NCBI GenBank assembly: GCA_951799425.1
Contig: OX637391.1
Span: 14,813,051 to 14,877,050 of the forward strand
DNA: 64,000 nt
Direction: 5' to 3'
Origin: Ilex aquifolium
Lineage: Eukaryota > Streptophyta > Magnoliopsida > Aquifoliales > Aquifoliaceae
The notes beneath the pieces are model-generated. The model had not been told where the DNA came from. It ran no database searches and worked only from the letters and a program-made list of their open reading frames with translations. A program made the translations under genes and the position numbers. Below are positions 55,167 to 64,000 of this stretch, piece by piece. Every line of letters begins with the position of its first letter. Positions within the stretch are counted from its first letter, which is position 1.

Positions 55167-56303
55167 TCAGTAGGCACGAATCTCGGAGGAGTATTTTGGT
55201 TCCATTAAAAGAATGGTTTTCACATTTTTAGCAAAATCCTCCAAAAATGGTTTCAACCGCTGACCATTAACATTAAAGATATTACCGTTCGATGGATTCT
55301 CCACTTCAACTGCTCCATGTCCAAACACCTTTTTGACAATGTAAGGCCCAGTCCATCTTGACTTCAACTTACCAGGAAAGAGGCGGAGTCTTGAATTAAA
55401 TAACAAGACTTTTTGAGAAGCCTCAAAAGATTTCCGCACAATGTTTTTGTCATGAAAAATTTTTATCCTGGTTTTAGCAATCTTAGCATTTTCATATGCT
55501 TCATTTCTCAATTCCTCCAATTCATTTATCTGAACTTTCCTTGCTAGTCCAGCCTTGTCCAAGTTAAAATTCATTGCTTTAATAGCCTAGTATGTCCTAT
55601 GTTCCAATTCCACAGGTAGGTGACACGAATTTCCATAGACTAATCGATAATGAGACATGCCTAAAATTATTTTAAAAGCAGTACGGTACGCCCAGAGTGC
55701 ATCAGTTAGTCTTAACGACCAATCTTTGCAGTCTTGATTCACCGTTTTTTCCAAAATTAATTTGATCTTCCGATTAGCTAATTCAGCTTGTCCACTAGTC
55801 TGTGGATGATAAGGGGTTGTAATTTTGTGAAAAATCAAGTATTTTTTCATCAAATTCCAAAAGGGACGATTGTAAAAATGATCACCCCCATCACTTATGA
55901 CTAATTTCGGAATTCCAAACTGGGACAAAATATTTTCTTTCAAAAACTTGATCAATGTTTGGTGATCATTGTTTCGGCATGGAATTGCTTCAACTCATTT
56001 GGATACATAGTCTACAGCCACTAAAATATATAGATAGCCAAAGGAAGGGGAAAACGGTCCCATAAAATCGATGTCCCAACAGTCAAAAACTTCAATTACC
56101 AGAATGGGGTTTAAGGGCATCATGTTTCTTTTAGAAATGTTTCCCAACCTTTGGCATCTATCACAAGTTAAAAAAAAGCATGGACATCTTTGAAAAGTGT
56201 GGGCCAGTAAAATCTACACTGCAATATTTTTGCAGCGGTTTTTCTTGATGAAAAATGGCCACCGTATGCTTCAGAATGACAAAATGTTATTACCTGGCTG
56301 CTT
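55167..56303 (-). pseudogene. Integrase of the second Athila-type element
   Basis: The zinc region is broken (about 56300-56140; [20 protein letters not shown] is readable). The catalytic core starts [27 protein letters not shown], then a TGA replaces tryptophan at about 55993-55995. Frame 55955-55587 holds [15 protein letters not shown] and [17 protein letters not shown] (second Asp and Glu present). A TAG separates it from 55574-55167 (MNFNLDKAGLARKVQINELEELR, SRWTGPYIVKKVFGHGAVEVENPSNG, NVNGQRLKPFLE), the C-terminal domain. Its tail is homologous to the tail left in the first Athila-type element at 6823-6985. Confidence 0.88.
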
Positions 56304-56906
56304 TCATGAGCGGGGATGCAAACGCCTTATGATTTGATCCTTACAGTACTTGAATACGTAGGGATCCTCCCAAAAGAAGTTACGAACCTCCCTCAGAAAT
56401 TTCTTTTTGTCCATCATGTTAAAGGATGGAGGGAGTGTACCAGTAGCAAGGAAGTTAGCAATATCCGCGTACCATGGTGTCTTATCAATCATGAATAGTT
56501 GTTCATCGGGGAATTTCTCATTGATTGGCAGTCCATCCTCACGAAATTCATAAGTTAATCTAGACAGATGATCTGCCACCACATTCTCGACACCTTTCTT
56601 GTCCTTGATGACAAGATCAAACTCTTGGAGCAAGAGTATCCATCTCAAGAGTCTTGGCTTGACGTCCTTCTTTGTGAACAAGAATTTTAGGGCTGCATGG
56701 TCAGTGAATACAGTAACAGAAGAACCAACAAGATAAGAACAAATTTTTTCCAGCGCAAAAACTACATCAAGCAATTCTTTTTCAGTTGTTGAATAATTCA
56801 TTTGAGCATCATTCAAAGTTTTGCTTGCATAGTAAATCACATTGGGTTTCTTATATTTTCTCTGTCCCAATACAGCACCTACAACATAATCACTTGCATC
56901 ACACAT
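56304..56906 (-). pseudogene. RNase H of the second Athila-type element
   Basis: A 200-residue frame: [78 protein letters not shown]. The RNase H catalytic set (Asp in CDASD, Glu in TTEKELL, Asp in FTDHAAL) is present. The end ([11 protein letters not shown]) enters the integrase zinc region and then stops. Confidence 0.88.
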
Positions 56907-56924
56907 TAGTTCAAAGGGTAGATT

Positions 56925-57647
56925 CTAGTCAGGGGGTTGCATTATTGGAGCAGAAATTAACATGTTTTTCAGCTTGTCAAAGGCTTTCTGGCATGCTTCA
57001 TTCCAATCAAAGATTACGTCCTGACTTAGAAGATGACACATGGGTTTTGCTATGGTACTGAAATCTTTTATGAATCTCCTGTAGAAACCTGCATGCCCTA
57101 GGAATGATCGGACATCCTTTACAGTCTTAGGAGCAGACAAATTTCCAATCAGATCTATTTTTGCCTTGTCAACTTTCATACCCTCAGACGAAACAATGTG
57201 ACCAAGGACAATGCCTTGTGTTACCATGAAATGGCATTTTTCTCAATTGAGCACTAGATTGACTTCCTTACATCTGATTAGCACTTTCTCCAGATTGGTC
57301 AGACACAAATCAAATGAGTCACCATATACAGAGAAATCATCCATGAATACTTCCAAAAAATTTCCAACCATATCACTGAACAAGCTTAGCATACATCTTT
57401 GGAATGTTGCAGGAGCGTTACAAAGTCCAAATGACATCCTTTTGAATGCAAAGGTGCCAAAGGGGCATGTGAAGGTTGTTTTCTCCTGATCATCTAGTGC
57501 TATCTCAATTTGATTGTATCCATAATACCCATCTAGGAAACAGTAGAATGCATGACCTGCAATTCTCTCTAGGACTTGATCAAGAAATGGAAGAGGAAAA
57601 TGATCTTTTCTAGTGACCAAATTGAGTTTTCGATAATCAATGCACAT
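56925..57647 (-). pseudogene. Reverse transcriptase of the second Athila-type element
   Basis: Segments 57647-57243 (MCIDYRKLNLVTRKDHFPLP, FLDGYYGYNQIEIA, PFGTFAFKRMSFGLCNAPATF, VFMDDFSVYG) and 57227-56925 (IVLGHIVSSEGMKVDKAKI, FLGHAGFYRRFIKDFS). The polymerase motif reads FMDD, its catalytic aspartates intact. A TGA splits the segments at the LNWEKCHF position and a TAG ends the second at PPD-stop-NLPFE; both replace tryptophan. Confidence 0.9.
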
Positions 57648-57650
57648 TCG

Positions 57651-60128
57651 CTATCCTATGACAACTTGAGTTGGTACTAGTTCATTTGCATCATTTTTTA
57701 CCACTGTGACCCCAGACTTTTTGGGCACAACTTGGGTTGGACTAACCCACTTGCTGTCAGAGATGGGGAAGATTATCCCTGCATCTAAGAGCTTAAGTAC
57801 CTCAGTTCTCACAACTTCCTTCATGTGAGGGTTTAGTCGACGCTGCATTTGACGAGAGGGTTTTGAGTCATCTTCAAGGTATATAGCATGATTGCAGATT
57901 AACGGGCTTATACCTTTTAAATCAGCAATGGTCCACCCAATGGTGTTTTTATGGCTTTGAAGAACTTCAATCAGTTTAGACTCTTGCAAGTCTGTGAGCT
58001 TAGATGAAATTACCACTGGGAATGACTCGTTCTCTCCTAAAAATGCATATTTGAGGTCAGATGGGAGATGTTTTAATTCAGGCTTTGGGGGCCTAACACT
58101 TGATAAGATTGGCTTTGTGCCACTTGATGAAATCTCTTCGAATTTGGGGGCCCATATCTCAACAACATGAGTGGGGAAACTTTGTGGATTTGGGCCATCA
58201 TTTGTTGTTTCAGATGAGATGAACTCTAACAGAGAAGATTCAGTAGGGTCCTCACAAAATGTGTCATTCAGATGTTCTTGTATCAAAGATTCAATGGAGT
58301 TTATTTTCCTTTCTTCCTTTTCTTCTTCTGGATGCTTAGCAATATTGAAAATGTTCAGTTCGAGAGTCATATTCCCTAAGGTTAGTTTCATGACTCCATT
58401 CTTGCAATTGATTAGTGCATTGGAAGTTGCTAGGAAAGGTCGACCAAGAATGACGGGAATTTGGTTCTCCGAATGTATTGTTGGCTGAGTATCCAGAACA
58501 ATGAAGTCAACAGGGAAGACAAAGTTGTCTACTTGGACAAGCACATCTTCAACAATCCCTCTAGGGGTTTTGACAGATCTGTCGGCCAACTGGAGTGTGA
58601 CACAAGTGGGTTTGAGTTCACCCAGACCCAACTGATGGTAGACAGAGTAGGGTAGCAAATTAACACTAGCTCCAAGATCTAACAATGTTTGTTCAATTCT
58701 GAAATTTTCAATGATACATAACATAGTCGGATACCCTGGGTCTTTGTATTTTGGAAGGGTTTTGTGTTGAAGAAGGGCACTGGCTTGTTCTGTTAGGAAG
58801 ACTCTTTTTTGGACATTCTGGCTTCTCTTGACTGTGCACAAGTCTTTTAGAAACTTGGCATAAGACGAAACTTGTTTGATTGCGTCCAGAAGTGGGATGT
58901 TGATATTTACTTGCTTGAAAAACTCGTAAATTTCAGGCTGATTTTTCAACTTCTGTTTGGTTTTGAGTCTATGAGGAAAAGGAGCAGGAATGGAACATGA
59001 AGGTTCTCTTTCTTCAGAAGGTTCTGGCTCTTGTTCAATCATAGGCTCAGGTTCTCCCTCAAGTTCAGTCTCAATTGGTTCAGGCTCAAATGATGGGTTG
59101 ACTGAGATTGACTCAGGTCTTGGCTTTGGAATGAGTATGTCTCTGATGGTCTTGTCAATCACCTTGCCACTTCTTCGTGTAGTGACAACTTGGGCTTGGT
59201 CTTGTGTGTTTCCTGTTGTTGAAGGGTTCCCTACATGGAATTGGCCTTGTGGTTGCTTTGGTTGGGCAGAAAACTTGCCCTTTTCGTGTGTGGTCATGGA
59301 TTGGGTCAATTTTTGGATGTGGCTTTTAAGATCCTCAAAAGATTGAGTGGTCTGGGTTTTGAAATCAGTGAAAGCCTGTGTGAAATTATTGTCATAGTTC
59401 ATTTGGCTTTGCATGAACTGATTCAGTGTGTCCTCAAGGCTCTTCTTTTGTGGTGGTTGGTATGGTTGATATGCAGGAGGTCCTTGAGGTGGTGGATATG
59501 AACCTTGTTGTTGGTTCATGGGCATTGTTTGTGTATTCTTCCAACTGAAGTTAGGGTGGTTCCGCCACCCTGGATTGTATGTTTCAGAGTATGGGTTGGA
59601 GTAAGGTTTGTTGAAGTTGGAAACTACATGTGTTTGTTCCAACAAGACCTCTTTGAATGTTGGGATGGTAGGACACTCTCCAGTAGGGTGTCCTGTTAGC
59701 GCACAGATTTCACACACTTGTTCTGTGGAAGAGCTAACATTAACTTGATGGACTTTCTTCATCTCTAAAGCTTTAAGCTTTTGAGACAACGTAGACATTT
59801 TTGCTCTCAAGTCATCATCCTCTCTCAAGACATACTTACCTCCTTGGAAAGTAGATGGTCTGGCTTCTACAGTGGTAGGAGAGGCTGAGTCCCACATCTG
59901 AGAACTGTCAGATATGGTGTCAAAAAAATTAAATGCCTCCTCCGGACTTTTTCTCATAAATTCTCCTTGGGCCATCATTTCGACAAACTGACGTAGTCTA
60001 GAGGGTAAGGAGTCATAGAAAAATCCTACCAAAGTCCAATTCTCAAAAGCGTGATGTGGGGCAGGATTGTAGCAGATCTTTGAATCTCTCCCAACTTTGG
60101 TAAAAATTTTCTCCTTCTTTAACCGCAA
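57651..60128 (-). pseudogene. Gag C-terminus, aspartic protease and start of RT
   Basis: An 825-residue open frame. Its first residues (MRLKKEKIFTKVGRD) are out of frame with gag; homology starts at about residue 28 (FENWTLVGFFYDSL). The zinc knuckle CEICALTGHPTGEC is near residue 140, followed by the NPGWRNHPNFSW motif and a proline/glutamine-rich linker. The protease follows at about residues 455-570 with an intact DLGAS site (LLDLGASVNLLPYSVY), VTLQLADRS, PRGIVEDVLVQV and VILGRPFLAT. From about 690 it enters the RT lead-in (RRLNPHMKEVVRTEVLKLLD, SKWVSPTQVVPKK). It stops at a TAG where the family has the tryptophan before RMCIDYRKLN. Confidence 0.9.
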
Positions 60129-60639
60129 AATTCATGATTTGCCTTTTCAGTGCATTTGTGCGGTGTAGAGGAAAAAACTTTCTAAAAAATTCATTTTGCA
60201 ATGCCTGCCAGTTAGGTATTGAAAAAGCTTTTTAAGAATTTAGCCATTGTTTAGCTTCATCCCTTAAAGAGAAAGAAAACAGTTTCATCTTGGCTAGTTC
60301 AGAATTATCTTGAAATGTTCCACACACTTCCTCAAAATATTTTATATGCAGATATGGATTTTCTGCATCCAATCCATGAAACACGAGTAATAACTGCACT
60401 GTCCCCGACTTTACAGTAAAGACGGGAGCATTTTCAAGAAATATAAAATATGAGGAGACACTGTTTCTTGTGGGATTTAAGTAATCCCGCAAAGTTCGGA
60501 TGTTAGGCACTTCCTCCTCTGTCATAGGAATTTCTCCATTTCTTTCATTATTTGCCATATTACTCTCACAAGAGACTGCTACTGATCTAGGTGAATTAGG
60601 TTCAGGCTGATTCACAGACATACAAGATTCTGCAGGCAA
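60129..60639 (-). pseudogene. gag: N-terminal gag of the second Athila-type element
   Basis: The frame from the ATG at 60639 runs through TLRDYLNPTRNS, LLLVFHGLDAENPYLHIKYFEEVCGTF and LFSFSLRDEAKQWLNS, the standard plant gag core. A stop follows LNS where relatives continue with a leucine-proline loop. Below it the same gag continues in scattered frames (NEFFRKFFPLHRTNALKRQIMNF, FYQSWERFKDLLQSCP) until the long frame at 57651-60128. It therefore cannot yield full Gag. Confidence 0.85.
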
Positions 60640-60766
60640 ATTTTGATAGTGAGGAGTGCCCTCAGTTATAAAGAAAATAAAACAAAGTTATTTACAGTAA
60701 ACCAAAGAATATATACAAAGATGAAGGTCTTTTTACCTTTTACCTTAAAAGACATTTCAAAGGTTC

Positions 60767-60784
60767 CCGGCAACGGCGCCAAAA
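60767..60784 (-). other. Primer-binding site, tRNA-Asp
   Basis: The minus strand reads TTGGCGCCGTTGCCGGGA next to the LTR, matching the complement of the plant tRNA-Asp 3' end essentially perfectly. Confidence 0.88.
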
Positions 60785-60787
60785 ACT

Positions 60788-62723
60788 TGACTTGATCCGA
60801 AATGTGTACACCCAAATGCAGGGGGTCAAGTTGTAGTAATAATCCGGTTTGAGTCCGGAGTCGAATCTACAGGGAACTTTTGTTGGTATTTTTGAGATAA
60901 GCAGTGGTGGAGACCTATTGATTGTAACCCTTGAGATTTGTTGTGAGGTGTGAGATTTCCTGGACAGAATATAAGATTCTTTCCAAGAGAATTTTCTTAA
61001 CAAAATATGAGATAAACGCTAATGAAAAAGAGTCATTTTTTAGTTCAAGGATCTGGACATATAGTTAATTATCCGGTTTGTTATACTTGTGCTTGGTAAC
61101 TCAATTAACTTCCGTGTCAACAGCAAGTTAATCAGAAGATAAAGATGGACTGTGAGAATTAAGAACATGATTCCGATGTCTTTCTAGAAGTTTACAAGAA
61201 TTGTCTCTGCCGAGACTTAACCCGTCTACAAACAAGCAAGTGTTTCTACAAGACATCCAACCATGACATTAATATTCCATTCTTTAAGTGAAGCACAATA
61301 ATGGGGAGGATTGAAGGGTAGTCATGAAGATCTAGCCGGGGTACTTGCCTTGAACCGATGAGTCTTTCTATGCAAGAGTCATCCGTGTCATAGAAAGAGC
61401 CCACGGTTATACAAAATACCTTAGCTTTGCTAGATGCAATCAATCATCCAATAAGCAAGGAGAAATAAACGTTAAGCATAAGAACAATGCACAAATATAA
61501 TTCCCAGATAATTTATACATGTCCTTCTCATCTTACTAAAGAGTGAATGAGAAACTACTCACTCTTTATGGCTTTGGTAAAACTAGAAAAGTGGGTGATG
61601 CTCATCTCTCCAAGTAGATGACTTACAAAACGAAATAACAATAAACAAGGAGCCAATCTTTAACAAAGAATGAGTGAATCACGTTCCACTCTTCACGACT
61701 TTGGTAAAGCTCTAGAAAAGTGGAAGAGTTTCACTCCTCTAAGAAAAAAAGAAGTTCAAGCAATGGAAGTGAAGTACATAAACAATAAAAGTAGAAGAAA
61801 ACTAGTCACATTTGGAGGGTGGCTTCCTCAACCAAGGAATGGAGGGTTGCTTCCTCAACCAAAAGATGAATTAACTCTCTTCTATGCATAGAAGTGAAAG
61901 CATAAGCATAAAACTACTTTTATAACAAGCTAAGAGATGTTGGACTAAAGCCAAACTAATCTCTAAAATAACTACTTCATACAAGGAACTGCAAGCTAAA
62001 TCTACAATGTGAGTGGGAGTCTAAGCCTCCATCAACCTCCCTACTTCCTCCTTTGTGCTCCAACAATGGGAGTATTTATAGGCAAGAGAAGGAGACAAGA
62101 GGGGGTGAAGGAATAGTGTATGCCGCCCAAGTCCAAGTGAAAAACCAACTACTCTGCAGCCAGTCTGTGGAGAACGTTCGAACGTTAGTTGACGTTCGAA
62201 CGTTGCCTCTGTTTTTGCCTTATGGTCGTTCGAACGTTGTCTGTCGTTCTAACGTTTCTTCTGTCTTTGCCTTATGGGCGTTCGAATGCCAGATGTGCTC
62301 TGATCCTCTCACTCGAGTGGTCTGTGGTCTTCTGTGAAGTTCAGTTCCACACTCTATGCAGTAGTCTGGTCCTCAATCAACTTAAGTGCACGTTCGAACG
62401 TGAGTTGGCGTTCGAACGTGACACTCAAGTGCCTCAGAGCTTCAGAGTATTCTTTCCTAGCTGCAACACGCCTTCTCTTAGCAGTCAGGTCTGCTACAGT
62501 TCAATGTGGACGTTCGAACGTGAGTTGGCGTTCGAACGTTCTGGCTGTGCTCCAAGCTTCTCCAATTTTGTGCCCTAATGTGCTGGTGTTACATTCAAGT
62601 GTGATACTTGTTGTTCTTGAGTCATTGTTCAGTTTAGGGCCTGAAATGACATCACTTAAACTCCATCAAAGCACAATCAGTCTTAAAATGGCATAATAAA
62701 ATGCTAACTTTAAATGCTAATCA
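60788..62723 (-). repeat. 5' LTR of the second Athila-type element
   Basis: 1,936 bp, the promoter-bearing copy. TATAAATACT on the minus strand at 62071-62080. All palindrome pairs (62176/62194, about 62228/62246, 62392/62410, 62512/62530) lie about 100-460 bp upstream of this box on the minus strand, in U3. The 62392/62410 pair is single in the other LTR, which explains most of the length difference. Confidence 0.95.
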
Positions 62724-62728
62724 AATAT

Positions 62729-63380
62729 CCTCCTCCTTTATTCTCAGCTGATGGTACCAAGTACGAAGATCAATCTTAGAGTAGTACCTAGAACCCCTTA
62801 GCTGATCACACAAATCATAAATCTGAGGTAGAGGATACCTATTCTTTATTGTCACTTGATTCAACTTCCTATAATCTGTACATAGCCCGAGCGTCTCATC
62901 ATGCTTCTTCACAAAGAGGACTGGTGCTCCCCAAGGTGAAATGCTTCGACGGATAAACCCAATAGCCAACAGTTGGTCCAATTGCTTCCTTAGCTCCTTC
63001 AACTCCAAACGTGCTATGCGGTAAGGAGCAATGGATATGGGTTTAGTAGTCAGAGATAAATCAATAGCAAATTTGATCTTACTCTGTGGGGGTAATCTAG
63101 GTCGTTCATCCGGGAAGACATCCAGAAAATTTGACACCACCAATATGCAGTCAGACTGAGATTCAACTCGCTCATCTCCCATTAAGCTGGCTAGAAAGTT
63201 CAAAGTACTCCTTCCCTTAACTTTCATAAATCGATTACCCGTAGTGAAAAATGGGTGGAAAGAATTTCGCTCATTTTTTAAGCGAAAAACTACCCCTCCC
63301 AGTAATTGGAATACAACCCATTTCCGAAAATAATCCATTAAAACATGAAAAGTAGACAATAGATTTATTTCGAATATCAC
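62729..63380 (-). pseudogene. Chromovirus RT, first half (split by the Athila-type insertion)
   Basis: Minus-strand frame ending at the insertion site: [111 protein letters not shown]. The next RT residues resume at 48524 on the far side of the 14-kb insertion. The N-terminal ~60 residues (protease-RT linker) are AT-rich and diverged. Confidence 0.9.
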
Positions 63381-64000
63381 ATCCTACCCTTTCATATCAA
63401 GTACCACCAAATCAACCTTCAACTCTTGCTCCCCAATCCGGAACACATAACCCCTACACACACTAAATGTATCAAACCATTCCTAGTAGGTAAATCAATA
63501 TTTAAAACACTTTCTAGTCTTTCAAATTCCAACCCTAATGTCATAGCATAGGTCGTGCATGTAAAAGAGTTTATGACACTAGAACCAAATAGAATGCATC
63601 CCCATGAATTATACAAAAGAACAATACCTTCCACCACGGTGTTGGAAGCATTCTCATCCTGTTGGGTCATAGCAAAAACCTGACCTTGGTTGTTTTCCAC
63701 TTATTGCTCTAGCTCCATGGTTTATCTACTGTAGTTGCTTTTGTGGTGGTAGCTTATTCTGATGCGATTGTCCCATAGCCTGAGTGTTCTTACTGATTTT
63801 GTCCACGGTTAGGCTGTCCCAGAGGTGGAACAGATGGACAGTTGCTCCTAAGATGCCCAAACCCTCCACAACCAAAGCATAGTTGGGTATCCATGTTTTT
63901 CCTCTTTGGCAAGCCCAAGTTCCCCGAACCGGTGGATTCCTTTGCCCAGTAGTTTGATCTGGGCTACGATATGGGACCACCCTCTACACTCCTCCACTAT
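63381..64000 (-). pseudogene. Chromovirus gag zinc knuckle and protease remnant
   Basis: Continuing upstream on the minus strand: a protease remnant at 63700-63419, in which the usual D-S/T-G site reads LFGSSVINSF (catalytic Asp changed). Before it, in another frame, is a zinc knuckle CFGCGGFGHLRSNC with flank PSVPPLGQP (about 63825-63875). Frames are broken. The gag body lies beyond the window edge. Confidence 0.75.

Larger units (their letters stand above)
48530..62723 (-). mobile_element. Full-length Athila-type Ty3/gypsy element nested in a chromovirus
   Basis: A 14,194-bp LTR element on the minus strand with target duplication AATAT at 48525-48529 and 62724-62728, LTRs TGACTTGATCC...GCTAATCA, a tRNA-Asp primer-binding site, gag, protease, RT, RNase H, integrase, a third downstream reading frame and a polypurine tract (minus-strand GGTTGGGGAGTG at 50449-50460). 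All domains are present but stops and frameshifts interrupt nearly every one. The target lies inside the RT gene of an older chromovirus. Confidence 0.95.

Noticed and set aside
60740..61003. Minus-strand frame of 87 codons repeated at 48464-48745
   Set aside because: Lies in the ends of the two LTRs and crosses the LTR boundary; the repetition is the LTR duplication, not a gene family.

Overview
The window is nuclear DNA from a flowering plant, probably a eudicot and possibly woody. The evidence is GT-AG introns, plant-only transposon lineages (Athila-type and Del/Tekay-type Ty3/gypsy, Ty1/copia, L1-type LINE, Mutator-like, hAT-like, a MITE) and an ascorbate-pathway gene of plant type. I cannot name the species. 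The DNA is AT-rich and dominated by transposons. I see one intact host gene, no tRNA or rRNA gene and no CRISPR.

Host gene: a five-exon gene on the + strand at 38143-45712 encodes a 449-residue GDP-L-galactose phosphorylase (VTC2/VTC5 family), the committed step of the L-galactose route to vitamin C. Its leader carries an arginine-rich upstream reading frame with an in-frame ACG at 37878, where this family has a non-AUG feedback uORF. Intron 4 holds an antisense Ty1/copia element (40304-44870) whose two LTRs differ at one aligned position, so the insertion is recent.

Layout: 1-3403 AT-rich DNA with a small dispersed repeat; 3404-10670 an Athila-type deletion derivative with 5-bp target duplication CTTAT; 10671-14190 intergenic DNA with a purine-rich tract and a possible CACTA remnant; 14190-18410 a 5'-truncated LINE on the - strand; 19560-25340 a mosaic of a copia RT/RNase H fragment, a Del/Tekay 5' LTR with gag start, and a copia gag fragment; 26052-28022 an hAT-like non-autonomous element filled by a GGT-rich array; 28100-31200 a roughly 400-bp repeat family with a 229-bp direct repeat around a 1.5-kb insert; 31212-36674 a Mutator-like element with 9-bp target duplication, a broken transposase and a second, convergent GRF zinc-finger reading frame; 37600-46490 the VTC2-like gene; 46497-46834 a MITE; 46900-64000 a decayed chromovirus split inside its reverse transcriptase by a 14.2-kb Athila-type element (48530-62723, target duplication AATAT).

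Two cross-cutting patterns stand out. Both Athila-type elements carry clusters of GC-rich perfect palindromes, different in sequence but located alike: upstream of the putative LTR TATA box and again in the untranslated internal region. In the second element they form pairs spaced 18 bp between cores, and pair number differs between its two LTRs. Second, many in-frame stops in several transposon families fall where the family has tryptophan (TGG to TAG or TGA), as expected from cytosine deamination of silenced DNA.
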